Shown here: in pieces, positions 24,969 through 36,725 of the stretch
How the letters are laid out: each line of letters opens with the position of its first letter
Position numbering within the stretch: the stretch's first letter is position 1
DNA from: Agriotes lineatus
Lineage: Eukaryota > Arthropoda > Insecta > Coleoptera > Elateridae
Direction of reading: 5' to 3'
Length of the DNA stretch: 64,000 nucleotides
NCBI GenBank assembly: GCA_940337035.1
Contig: CALNHX010003324.1
Coordinates: forward strand, 1-64,000
The notes under the pieces: generated by a model
The model's input: the letters and a program-made list of their open reading frames with translations, nothing else
What the model was told of the DNA's origin: nothing
Databases searched by the model: none
Position numbers and translations under genes: made by a program

Positions 24969-25721
24969 TATAGTCAAGGAAAATATTATGCAGCCAAAAA
25001 GTTATAAAAAGTTGCTCAAGTTTTATTTGAAATTTTTAATACACTACAGTAGCTTCATCAGAAGTCAAAAATGAATCCATTAGCTGATATTTTGGGCCGA
25101 TATATTTTTTTAAAGGTTAAACTGAATATGTAGTGTTTTCAGGTTACGTTTTCATTTTTAATTTAGTATTAAGTTTGACTTTTAAAGTAACGATAAAATT
25201 TATTTTTAAAAACTTATTAAAGTTTGCATGTAATTTTAGGTTATGTTTTTATTTTTAATATTGATTGACATGCCAGAAAAATTGTAATTGTCATGTAAAT
25301 TTATTGGAAAGTTTTTAGTTGCATAAATTACCAATTTTAAATCTACATATAAGTATACCACACAGTTTTGAATTATAAATCTCAACAAAAGAGCAAGAGC
25401 TAAAGTTAAAATGAATATTAATATGAACGTGAAAGCATAACCTAAAACCACATACTAAACACTAATAATTTTTTTTAAAATTAGGTGTTATTACTTTAAA
25501 AGTTAAACCTTCATGAAGAAGTAATAAAGAAATCACCTAAAAGCACCACATTTTTAATTTAACTTTCTTTAAAAAAATAATACCAGATAAAAATGTAACC
25601 TATTGGTTTTTTATACATAATTTTACTTTTTCATTAAGCCACTATCGTAGCAACATGTTTAATTTTATATAAAACTTACTGTCCTTGTTTTAAATTTGGC
25701 TGCATATCTTCCTCGACCATA
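24969..25721. mobile_element. 750-bp TIR element (non-autonomous)
   Basis: The left end TATAGTCAAGGAAAATATTA..GCAGCCAAA (24969-24999) is mirrored by the right end, which reads TATGGTCGAGGAAGATATGCAGCC on the other strand (25721-25693). The interior is AT-rich. An ORF at 25236-25451 encodes a hydrophobic low-complexity string of no known type. Near the left end the minus strand reads CTGATGAAGCTACTGTAG, resembling a hammerhead start but without a GAAA partner. Confidence 0.7.
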
Positions 25722-25908
25722 AAAAAGACAAAGATGTAATTAAAAACATAATTTATCAACTTATTTTCATTGTTTTGCGATACAAACTTAAAAACTAAAC
25801 GAAAACGTAATATCTTCTTTTAGGTTGAACCAACTTAAACAAAAAATGCAAAAATAAAATCAAATAAAACGCTTACTGCAAACTTCTTTTTAGAAACAAA
25901 AAATGAAA

Positions 25909-28900
25909 CTATTTTTCTCTGAAAACATTATACACAAAGGTTTTTATGCGCACCCAATCTTTGTTAATGAACACACCAGCGTGTTTAGTTAGCAATTCGT
26001 CACACTCATGTTTTTTTTTTGTGTTATTTTCTTCTGAATATGTAATTTGAAGTGAGTTTTAACAATATTTTTTTCTGTTTCAGTCCATTTAACGCGACCA
26101 CATTTCTTTATTTCATTTTCATCGCTTCCTAAAAAACATTAATTATTGCATAACTTACTAAAGCAGGTGAAAAAAATTAATACTTTTCGCTTTCTTGATT
26201 GGGGGCTCCTTTTCTGAGGGTCCTGAATCGGTGTCTGCTGTCACGAATTGAGAACTTTCTTCAGTTTCGCATGTTTCAACATTGGCCGTGTTAGACGAAC
26301 CATGTAAGTGTTCTTGGTCATCAGATTCAGAGCTAAAGTAAACATCGTTGTCAACCTCTATTTCATTCAGGGATTTTCCTTTAAATTGTTTCCCTCTGCC
26401 CTTCTCTATTAGAAGTAAAACTTTAGCTACCTTAGCTGTTTGATAAATGTCTTGGGGTAATCTGTTTAACAAAGTGATATAATATCTACAATTTTGTATA
26501 GTTAGAACTGTAACAATACCTGTAAAACTCTGTGTGAGTTTTTTTTGTATGCCCCATGAACGTGGCAACTTGTTCCATTTCATTATCGTCCATTGTCATA
26601 AGTTGTAAAGTAGTTGCGATATGCTTTCGAAATTTTGTTGAAGTTAAAAGAGAAGGGTTTTTAGCACCACAGTTAGTCGCAAATTTTCTGAAAATTTTCT
26701 GATAACGTGGTATCCCGCCATCCATTTGTTTGCTGAGCCTGGATTGGCAAAAAGATACGGGTTTGATGTTGGTACTACATTTGACTGTTCTCTAACTTCT
26801 AATATTAATTTAATATATTTTTGAATTTGTGGCGGAAACAAAATAGGTGTTGGTTTGGAACCCTTACCACCTGTAACAACCCTTTTAAGTTTTTTGCTAA
26901 TAATTTTTTCAATATTTGTCAATGATTCAACAAAAGCTTCTTCGTTTGTTGTGTCCTGATTCTTGTTGTATGTAATTATTTTTAAATATTGTACATCACC
27001 AACACGCTTTCGGTTGAACATTACAGTTAGTGCTAAGATACACTGGGTTAAGAGTCTATAATTAGTTATCAAATTGATATTGTTTTTAAGTTCGTCATAT
27101 GCGTTATTTGCCAAGTGGTTTACGTATGTTTGAAAAGCTTGTATGTCATTTGTTAATGGAAGAGCATTCGGCTTCTCCCATTGCCTCTCCTTTAATACTT
27201 TTAGAGCGATGCTGGAAATTTCATTACACCAGTGTCCGTGTATTAATTTTTTGATTTCTTTAATTTCTGTTTTCTTTATATCTCTGTTTTCCCATTTAAT
27301 CTTAGGTAAGTTTTTTTTTCTATCACTAACTTGAACGCAATATCACAGACAATTTTTAAATTTGTTCCCATATGCAGCGCTAACGATGGAGAGTTATAGC
27401 ATCTATTTAAAGGATCATAGCCACTTATTACTTTAGTAGCGGATATTAAATCTTGAAATATCTCTGGTTTTAATGCATCAAACAATACGTCAATTGAAGT
27501 GTTAATGGTTCTTAACGCTATCAGTAGTCTAGTCATTTCTCGCATTTTGTTTGAAATGACAGTAGCGATTTGTTGCCTTTTATGTTTACTTAAAAGAGCT
27601 TCCCCATAAAGGCAAATTAGAGAGTCACTTTTCGCTGTTAAGCTAATTTCATCAGCTCGCATTATACTAAAACTTCTTCTCTGATAAGGGATGATTTTAA
27701 AAAATTTTCATTTTTTGAAGTCATTGTAGCCAAAAAACTTTGGCTTTTGGTCAAGCAATTCTTTCCAGGATCCGTTTCAGTGCTAGGTTTCTGTTTACAT
27801 ATTTTAACATGCTTATATAAAAGATTTTTTGTATAATGTCCGAGGCAATAAATGCATACGAAATATTTTGTGTTAGGTTTCTTGGAAGTTCTAACAGGAT
27901 TAACAACATTTTTTTCCGTTTTCAAGTAGAAATATCCTTGCTTTCTTAATGCTGAGACTAAAGCCAAACGTTCCTTACTTTTAGGAGATAAACTTTTAAT
28001 TTTTAGAACTTGTTCATTGTCCTTGTGATGTCTAAAGAGATGTCTTGTAAAATGTGTGAATACATCACCATAGCAGATAGGACAAATAGTTGGCCGTTCC
28101 CTTGCAGATGGCTTTTTAGAATACTGTTGCTGATAATCCTTAAACGAAATATTATTTTAAACATATAAAAATTAATGTTAATGTTTATAACATTTTTGAT
28201 AAAAATTATGGAAGTTTTACTATTTCATGAAATGTCGTATTTCGTTCTGCTCCTGCGCTTGCCAAAATATTTACAGTTTCTTGTTCTGGTTCATTAACGT
28301 TTTTCGGTTTATCTAAAGCCTTTTCTTTTTCTTTAACCTGTGATATGTCTAAACTTTTCAAATAACTCAATACTTTGGAATTTGATGTTTCTGAAGGCAA
28401 TGGAATGTCTTCAAATAATCTATTTGGTTGTCTAAACGATTTATCTTGATATTTTTGGGAAATAGCAAAATTCTAAAAATATTTAAGGAAAATATATTAA
28501 ATATTTATCACAAATTATACCTTTATCAAAGGAATAACGTCAGATTTTTCAGAGGAGTCGGTTTCAGATGGAACATACTCAGAACTAGAATACCGATACG
28601 GTTCAGATTCAGGAACAATTGATTGTTGATTATCAGAGTCGTCATTTTCAGTACGTGTTGATTCAATTTGGGCCACCTCAATTCCTTCACTGGCATAAGC
28701 TTAATTTTTTTAAAATAGGTATATTCTAGCATAAGAGAAAATTTATTTTAATTATATTAAAAGATAAAGTTAGTGTGAAGAAATTAGAAATGCCCTAGCA
28801 CTAACACTACAAGCAGTATCTTGCATTCTTCGAATATTTAGTAAATGTAAAAAAATTCAGCTTTTTTCTAATAACAGAAATCTTATATCTGAAACAGAAG

Positions 28901-30087
28901 TTATAAAAAGTAATTATTTGTGAGACTGCTTTATGCAAAAAACGCCGAAACAGATCAATTTTGCTTTTGAAAGGGGTATGACTGCGATAAATTTACCGCG
29001 CTCTTTCATTCCTTTGGCTCATCTGCTTATTTATTACAGCTTCAAAAATATTAAACAGAACTGTAGGTCGATTGAGACAACGCTTTAGAGTTTTTTGATT
29101 ATTTTCACGGCTGTGCGGATTTTCCTTAAATTGAATAAATACTTTCCGCGAAATTGCATTGGAAAATGTTACATACAAATAATTTAAAATAAGATTTTAG
29201 ATAACAATTTACTTTCACCGAAGAAATAAACCTTTCTGGAAAGTGGAGCTGCTGATTCAGGAACTGTAGACCGGAGATTATGAAAGGTCAAAACCGGTCT
29301 ACAATTGTCAAATCGGTCACAGGTCGACTCTTCTCAAGAGGTTTATAAATGATTAATTTTAAATTGATTGAATTTAACACTTTCATATGCGGTTTCTGGA
29401 TAGGTATTTACCAAAAACTCTTTAAAATAACAATGTGCTTTGTTTTATGCTAATACAGCTGGAAGCAACAATTTTTTTAATTCGGGAGCATTGATTGTTT
29501 GGCCTTTGTAAAGCGGCTTTAAAGCAGTTTTGACATTTTTGTCACATTACATTGCCGTATCAAAAGAAATTATTAACTGACATTGACAAAATAAAGTGAT
29601 ATTTAACACCACTGCGTCTTATTGTATTAACAAAGCTAAAATGAGCTGTTGAAAATTGTTTGCACCCAATTGTACACTATAAGGAAAGCCGATTTTTGGA
29701 TTTGCTTAGTTCTTATAACATTATTAAAGAAATGGACGGGGGAACTGTTTTTTAGTACTTAGCTAATACTTATAATGATAATGGAGCTGGAGTCCTTGGT
29801 TGGAATTCTATATTATTTCTGAAAAGGATTTAGATGCAAATTCAAACTTTTAAATACCTCTATAAAAGTTTATATCGCAGAAAAAGAGAACATTTACATT
29901 GATTTAAATATGTTCTAAATTAATCAAATTATTTCAATCAATGCCTGTCATATAAAAAGCAATTAAATTTCATTGCAACCAATATTATACAACTTGTATA
30001 AAGACAAAGGACATAAACTTTATGCCAAATAAACTTACCTATCTTATTTTGAGTGGCCAATTTGACCAAAAACTTGGCACGATTCAT
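25909..30087 (-). CDS. Crypton-like tyrosine-recombinase gene, spliced, frameshifted
   Basis: I assemble six exons on the minus strand: 30087-30039 (MNRAKFLVKLATQNKI, donor GTAAGT), 28699-28521 (acidic, SSEYVPSETDSSE), 28472-28221, 28138-26520, 26461-26159 and 26128-25909. Phases agree at the first four junctions; the last is uncertain. Exon 4 encodes a C2H2-type finger (CPIC..HFTRH..HH), a second Cys/His finger (CIYC..H..C) and a recombinase domain with RKRVGD (Arg), KGSKPTPI (Lys), STKFRKHIAT (Arg box), MGHTKK (His) and EFYR (Tyr). The last exon encodes a Trp-rich Myb-like tail (WTETEK..DWVRIK). Reading frame is lost near 27662, 27319, 26683 and 26015, each explicable by one missing base, several in A-runs. 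Product family and Crypton link are inferred from motifs. Confidence 0.7.
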
Positions 30088-30445
30088 TTTTCACTGTGCA
30101 CTGCGACATCAACCGAAACAATGGAGTTCATAAGGAGAAAACCAGACCAAATCACTACTCAGCGTTTTTGAAATGGCAACACTGCAGGGACTCTTTAAAT
30201 GCGTCAAATAATCATATTTTATACAAATGGGCTTCTGATTATCGGTGGTATGTCAATGGCTTCGTTAAAACGGTGGCATATGCGTTTTGCTGAAGATGAA
30301 ATATTTGTACCCCTCTCAGGTTCCCTTTGTTCACGACCTTCTAAATTACAGATATATTTGACTGGTACGTGCTTATCTCTTTAAACAGACCAGGGCTTCT
30401 GAGTGCCTGTTGTATGCACTGGGCTGTGTATCATCCATGGCACAT

Positions 30446-30462
30446 GTATATATATATATATG
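30446..30462. repeat. (TA)n microsatellite
   Basis: Short run of TA dinucleotides. The stretch 30090-31480 otherwise has only short unrecognised ORFs. It lies upstream of the recombinase-like gene and may include its promoter, but no promoter motif is evident. Confidence 0.8.
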
Positions 30463-31488
30463 CAGCAAGATATACAAATACACATCTAAAGTGTATTAAA
30501 ATACTTTAAACTTTAACAGCTACGCGGTCTGATGTTTCAACAGGCTATTCTAATGAGCGTGTTGCAAATCACGAGTTCGACATCACCCAGACAGGCAGAC
30601 ACTCTCTACAGGAGGTTGTAAAGTGAACGCTGGTGATTGAACTGAATGATGATGGACCAAATTTTGAATGAGAATATAATAGAATCTTGAGTGCCTTGCT
30701 GGCGTTTTCGTGTCTGGTTTATATATCTTCCCCCAGTTGCGTAAGTGCAGGGTTGTTTTTGTCTTACCGGTTGCCGGATAGACCCTTCGTTTTTTCGAAA
30801 GTGCAGTCAGCCATTGTGTCCACTTTCTAAGCTAGGGCATAAGAATTCGATTCATTCCTCTTCTGATGCAACAGGATGTCTTCTCGTGTCATGTCATTAT
30901 TGTTCGGACAGCTTGCGCCACCGAGTGTTTTATAACCCGCCTCTTTTTCTGCAGGCGGTGAACTAGAATGCCCCAGCCGACTGCGCAGTTGGTATTTTGT
31001 TGCCCAAAGATATTGAGCGACTATCCGCTGTGGTGATCCCGGATCTCTTGCAATTTATAAATGCTGTAATGTGGCCTAAGTTCGAGTTTCAAATTGCGTG
31101 TCTTTTATACTGAAGTCGCGGATGTAATTTGTCTCTCACGACTCTAATCACTTAGTTTATGACACATAAGCACTTACTTAAGCGTAGAGTAACGTCTAAA
31201 ATTAGTTCCCCGCTGTGGTAAGTTACACAGCACTTTGATCTGAAATTTTCACGTGTATTATCGCCTGCGATGCATTTGCATGCCTTTCACGGGGAGATTT
31301 ACGGATGCTACGCTTGATAATGTTTCTGCTACAATGTAATGTACCAAATCCGCACAAGTAGTTGTACAATTCTTGGGATTACTTTAAGTTGATTATCTTG
31401 TAATGATTGGAATTTAAGTAAACTATGTTAAACTTGTCAAACATTTATGCACTATTATAAAAAGTTTAAGAATGATCTCCGCCTACTA

Positions 31489-31714
31489 CCGTGTGATTAT
31501 AAATGCTCTTCCATCAAGATGCCTTTGAAATATTTGTTGTATGAATAATACGTTGGTAGTTAGGTTAAGTTTTGCGTCAGTCTGTGTTAAAACTGACGTG
31601 AAACCTAATCTGCTAACCTCGAATTTGACATAGACTTACAGTGCCACCAACATATTATTCATACAACAAATATTTCAAAGGCAATTTGATGGAAGAGCAT
31701 TTATAATTACCCGG
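31489..31714. mobile_element. 226-bp MITE with TA duplication
   Basis: Arms are inverted: 31489-31560 against 31640-31714. Each contains ATTATAAATGCTCTTCCATCAA and TTTGAAATATTTGTTGTATG. The termini are CCGTGTG / CACCCGG-like, and TA sits on both sides (31487-31488 and 31715-31716). This is a Tc1/mariner-type non-autonomous element. Its end (CCGGGTRATTATAAAT) resembles that of the MITE at 33293. Confidence 0.88.
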
Positions 31715-32017
31715 TATTAATTGCATAGAAAATGAACCGACCGTATGTACTACATGTCCCCCTTCTTGTTACTCGTAAAATCACTTACCGTTCCCTATTC
31801 GTAGACGTCCTTCTATATATTACTATCAGGGATGTTTGCCGTAAGAGCGCGCATCGCTATTAATGGGAGAAGTTTGCCATTTTTTAAAGTGTTAAAAAAT
31901 AGAATATTTATTTCCGTTACCATTGACGTGAAGAAAAGAATTTTCCTCACTGGAGCGCCAAACATTTTCGCGCACTACGGCGCAACAGTATTGATATTCT
32001 TGTTTGACGGTTGTAGA

Positions 32018-32152
32018 ATAGTATATTGTATGTTAAGAGCTGAAAGTGCATTCTAGCCGCTTGCGCATGAATAGTGCTGGTTGAGGCGAAACCGAAACCA
32101 GCAATCATGCAAAAGCGGCAAGCGCACTTTTAGCTCGAAACATACCTACTAC
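32018..32152. repeat. Foldback palindrome ~135 bp
   Basis: Left TATGTT.AGAGCT..AAGTGC..CCGCTTGCGCATGA..GCTGGTT is mirrored by AACCAGCA.TCATGC..AAGCGG..GCACTTTTAGCTCG..AACATAC. The spacer is about 12 bp. No ORF is present. It is probably a small foldback element. Confidence 0.75.
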
Positions 32153-32427
32153 TGAGCATATTATTAATGGAAAATATCATATTTCATTTTATTGCAAAAA
32201 TTAATTGACAATCAAGTTAACATTACTCGCGCAGTCTTTAGACATGTGGCGATTATTTCAACAAATGACAGGCGTTGTCAAGGAAACATTCGCACGTGGC
32301 TACCTATTTTGTTCACGCGGAAACCCAAAACGCTCGGCGAGCGGCAAAGTGATGAAAACGCACGCTCAGCAGCAAATGCCAACTTTCTGTTGTCAAATGA
32401 CAGTGAGAAAAATCTACTTTCAATGGA

Positions 32428-32639
32428 AAATTTCTGCAAATTTCTATAAATAGATTAAATTAGGAGAAAGAGTGTGTTAATTTGGTGTTCACAGTTCATA
32501 ATCGAGTTCGTTCATTGCGGATACTGCTAGTTTCAGTACTCTCCATGTAATGATAACTACTGATTTCCGATAGTGCACGTGTTAGGATTAGAGAAGAAAT
32601 TTCATTGTGAACCTGTGAAGGCAACTATTTGTATTACTT
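32428..32639. repeat. 212-bp direct repeat, copy 1 (partner 37588-37798)
   Basis: From AATTTCTGCAAATTTCTATA to GCAACTATTTGTATTACTT the two copies differ at only a handful of positions. They lie 5.2 kb apart in the same orientation. Each copy stops where a LINE starts: here a minus-strand LINE 3' end, and in copy 2 the 5' side of a plus-strand LINE. Its nature is unknown. Confidence 0.88.
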
Positions 32640-32929
32640 ACATACATACATAATCGGTCCTCTTGATACCCGAAGGTGTCGAAGTCAACTATCCATTTTT
32701 AAAAATTTCTTCCACTCTTTTCTATTCCCTGCTAGTTCTTTCGCTTCTCTTCAGGATTTTCCTTTTTCTTTAAGTATTTCTTGCACACTTTCATTCCATG
32801 TAATTCTCGGTCTTCCTCGCCTATTTTTTCCCTGAGCTTTAGCTTGCCATATACTCTTCACCATTCTGTTATCCTACATACGCAAAAGGTGGCCGAACCA
32901 TGATAATTTAGCTTTTTCTATGAGACTAT

Positions 32930-33117
32930 GGGCCGGTTGTAGAAAGCAATGTTAAGTCTGGTGTTAGCTAACATCGCGTCAAAGTGAACAAAATCGCATC
33001 AAATTTTGTTTACTAATGTATTAGTTACCATAAGCATTTGAGATTTGATTCGTTTTTGTTCACTTTGACGCGACGTTAGCTAACACCAGACTTAACATTG
33101 CTTTCTGCAACCGGCCC
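32930..33117. mobile_element. 188-bp MITE inserted in the LINE
   Basis: GGGCCGGTTGTAGAAAGCAA at 32930 is mirrored at 33117, and the inverted arms continue for about 75 bp through GTTAAGTCTGGTGTTAGCTA. Removing it rejoins the LINE reading DVTPTHSLIEKAKLSW, which confirms the limits to within 1-2 bp. The target duplication is only 2-3 bp (AT), so the superfamily is uncertain. Confidence 0.88.
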
Positions 33118-33292
33118 CATGAGTTGGCGTCACATCTAATTTTCTCCTGATTTCCTGGTTTCTGACCTTATCTATTCTTTTTAATCCAAGTGTATATCTC
33201 AAGTACTTCATTTCAGTAGCCTGAATCCTACTCCTTTGTCTTTGTGATAGAACCCAGTTTTCACAGCCATGCCAATAGTGTAGGTGCATATA

Positions 33293-33628
33293 CCGGGTGG
33301 CTATAAATATCTGATATCACATTACCTTTGGAATCAACACCGCTTTATTAAAGTGATGAATCCAACTAAACTAAATGTCATGAATGTCATCACAACCAAA
33401 ATTCCTATCTGTCAAAAATTATTACAGATTGCAATAAGTAATGGGATATTTTTATAATCGAGTCGTAGGCTAAACTGCAGAATCTGGGGCACATTCCCCT
33501 CCTCTTATTGCATTTTATTACATTGTATAGGTACCAATACTTATCGTAATTGAAATATAATGCTAACCAACATTTATAAGTAGCTAATTCCATGGCTACC
33601 GGGATCTCAGATATTTATGGCCACCCGG
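33293..33628. mobile_element. 336-bp MITE with TA duplication inserted in the LINE
   Basis: The ends are CCGGGTGGC(T/C)ATAAATATCT, inverted at 33293 and 33628. TA flanks both sides (33291-33292, 33629-33630). The insertion splits the LINE between MTVYKVI and the HGCENWVLS block. The interior has no transposase. The ends suggest a Tc1/mariner-derived element and resemble those of the 31489 MITE. Confidence 0.9.
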
Positions 33629-35613
33629 TATTACTTTGTAGACCGTCATTTTTGTTTTTTGGGATATTGATCTATGTTTTAAAAAGGAATTTGTGAGGGC
33701 CTGGAACAGTCTACCTGCTGTTTGTAATCGGTTATTAAGTTCATCTTCCAGGTTACCGTTGTTATTTATTAAACATCCCAGGTACTTGTATCTAGTTGCT
33801 TGTTCGATAAGGCTATTTTCCAATTGTACACCTATGTCCTCATCTCCATTTGAGATCACCATTGAATTAGTTTTGTTTGTGTTAATGCGTAAACCATATC
33901 TCCCTGTCTCTTCGCTCCAACATTCCAGGTTTCTTTGTAGGTCTTCTTTACCTTCGGCGCACAACACCACATCATAGGCAAAAACACACAGTTCAAACCG
34001 CACTGGCTGCAGGCGATACCATCCCACACTATACTTTTTCATCTTCTGTGTTGTCCTCTTTATGATCTCATCTATTCCAATAATGAACAGTAGCGGGCTT
34101 AACACCCCTCCTTGACGTACCCCTTCCTTAGTCTCAAATGTCTCTCATAACTGGTTACACGTTCTTACTTGGTTTTTTGTACAGTTGTATAGACTTTTAA
34201 TTGCCTGTAGCAATTCGTTTCCAACTCCTTTATTTTGAAGGCTTTCCCAGATTGCCTGGCGATTTCAACTGTCGAATGCTTTCTTTATGTCGATAAATCA
34301 TAAATATACGTTTTGATTTTTAAGTTAATGCTTTTTCAATTACTTGCTGCAGTGAAAATATATGATCTTGAACGCTTCGCCCTTTTCTGAACCCACTCTG
34401 AGCATCTGAGAGGTTTGGTTCAACTATTTTCCTGATTCTTTTTTCAATTATATCCTCTTAGATTTTGACAGCTACACAAAGGAGTGATATTCCCCTATAA
34501 TTATTACAATCTTTGGGATCTCCTTTCTTAAATATAGGTAATAGAATTACCTTTGTCCATTCTTCGGGTACCTTTTTTAATTTCCAGGCTAATTTATATA
34601 TGTCGAGCAGCTCCTTTATTCCTTTGTCACTTAGATACTTGTACAGTTCTGGTGCAATTTCATCACACCTTGGGGCTTTTCATAGTTTCAGGGCTTTTAG
34701 CTCGTTTCTTAACTGCTCTTCTGTTATAAAGTTGCACTCTTGGTTTGCACTCTCCTCATTATCAGATGCTGCCTTAGTTTCGCTACCAAGCGTCTCATAC
34801 TGATCATTTTTAGAACTTAAGAGATTTTCGAAATATTCTTTCTACCTCTCCATTATATCACCAGATGTACTTAATTTTTTTACTTTTTTGTCTTTTATTT
34901 GCTTCATTGCTTCTTTCTTTCCTGCTCTAAGGTTTTTTATAGCCCTATAAAATAATTTGACATTTTCTTTACTATTTTTTTCTAATTTTTCACCAAACTT
35001 GTCCCAACTCTCTTTTTTCGCCTCTATGACTATTTGTTTTGTTTTTATTCTCTTTTTTATATATTTTGTATTTTTCTTGGGTTTTTTCGGCGAGATAGTC
35101 TCTCCACGCTTTTTTTTTCTTCTTAATCTCTTTTTTGACCTCGTCATTCCACCACGAAGTTTGTTTCCGTACAGGATTTGTTCCGTTTGTACCACATACT
35201 CCTCTTGCACTCAACTGAATTGACTCTTTGAAGTTTCTCCATTTCCTTTCCAAGTCTTTCCCGGTGTACTTGTTTATTGTAAGTTCAAATAACAAATAAT
35301 CGTCATTTATGTAGATACATGGCTTTATTAAAGGTACTTTTCGTATTGACCGTAAAGTAGTCACGAACGACAATATGGATAATATCAAAACAAATTTTAT
35401 CTATGACAGTGTCTCAAATTGACTTTTAGTTGGCAGTTTTAAGTTTGTAAAACGACTGTTTGATAACATGTTTTCATTAGTTCACGTTGTCAGTACCAAC
35501 GTGTTAAAATGATTTCATTGGCCACGTCGTCAGTAGCATCGTGTTTTAAATTCTTTAACCACGCAGAATTACTACGGATTGCTATTAATCTTAATTTACA
35601 TTTATTTTTTTTA

Positions 35614-35779
35614 TATTTACCGTGTTTTCTAGATTCTATTGTAGATAAAATATTATACGATACACATGCGAGAAGGATCTTGAGTTACTCGCGGGGCTTA
35701 CAACGCTCGCTCACTGGCGTTTTAACGCTGCCCCATTCGTGACTGAAGACTAGCTTTACGCACTTGTATCGTAAATATA
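35614..35779. repeat. Dispersed repeat, copy 2 (partner at 4583)
   Basis: Same orientation as the 4583 copy, with shared GTGTTTTCTAGATTCTAT, ACTCGCGGGGCTTA, GACTAGCT and GCACTTGTATCGTAAA. The two copies differ by scattered substitutions and small indels. No ORF is present. Confidence 0.75.
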
Positions 35780-35988
35780 AATTCCACAATGTAACATCAT
35801 GAAATAATTTTAAAACTTAAGAGTTTTTTGCTTCTATGTTGGCGGCAATATTAAATGGTGAACAATTTTAATTACATGTATGGACCTTATCCAATACTTT
35901 ATAAGAAACTGTAGTGGTATCGAACCTTGTTAAATTACGTATAAATGTCAAGGCTACACGCTTTAATTCACCTTTCACTAAATAGAAG

Positions 35989-36725
35989 TACAGGGTTATT
36001 CATTATAAATTACCCACCCTTTATCATCGTTATTATTGCTTATAGAAAAAAAAGTTTTAAATAAAAGTTATGTGGTTATAACTGAATTTTGTTAAAATGC
36101 TATCAAAAGTACAGTGGCGTGCATAATTAAGGGGATACAAAAAAGTAATATATTTTTTTAAATGGAACACCCTGTATATTATAAAATTTTTGGAATTATC
36201 TTTCTTTCCTGATTTCAAAAATATACCATATGTTACCCCTACCTTATACCGTTTTTGAGTTAATAAACGTCGAATATCTTAGTTAAAGTAGTTAACATTA
36301 TTAAATATAACAAAGCTTTATTTAGGAAATTTAAATATAAATAAAAAATAACTCATTTAGATTATTTCATTAAAGAAATGTCACTTATCAAACAAAATAG
36401 TTGTCATTTTCATAGCTTACTTTAATAATGTTAATGATATTCGACGTTTAATAACTCAAAAACGGTATAAGGTAGGGGTAACATATGGTATATTTTTGAA
36501 ATCAGGAAAGAAAGATCATTCCAAAAATTTAATAATATACAGGGTGTTCCATTTAAAATAATATATTACTTTTTTGTATCCCCTTAATTATGCACGCCAC
36601 TGTACTTTTGATAGCATTTTAACAAAATTCAGTTATAACCACATAACTTTTATTTAAAACTTTTTTTTCTATAGGCAATAATAACGATGATAAGGGGTGG
36701 GTAATTTATAATGAATAACCCTGTA
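35989..36725. mobile_element. Foldback element 1 of an abutting pair
   Basis: Left arm 35989-36305 and right arm 36423-36725 are inverted copies. The outer ends are TACAGGGTTATTC / GAATAACCCTGTA. Within each arm is GGAACACCCTGTATAT / ATACAGGGTGTTCC. The 118-bp centre is unique. Non-coding. Confidence 0.88.

Larger units (their letters stand above)
32640..35390 (-). mobile_element. LINE (endonuclease-RT group), 5' truncated
   Basis: On the minus strand the copy runs from a linker rich in Lys/Glu (35390-34850) through RT motifs: EWTKVILLPIFKKGDPKDCN near 34560, DAQSGFRKGRSVQD near 34390, LSPLLFIIGIDEIIKR at 34105 and CVFAYDVVLC near 34000. The last is the YADD box, here FAYD instead of FADD. 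Then come INTNKTNSMVIS, YKYLGCLINNNGN, HGCENWVLSQRQRSRIQ at 33270, ATEMKYLRYTLG, and SWFGHLLRM near 32890. It ends in a (TATG)n tail at 32640. Stops and frameshifts are many, and two MITEs interrupt it. The endonuclease domain is missing. Confidence 0.88.

Noticed and set aside
34957..35223. Phe-rich plus-strand ORF
   Set aside because: It is antisense to the Lys-rich LINE linker on the minus strand.
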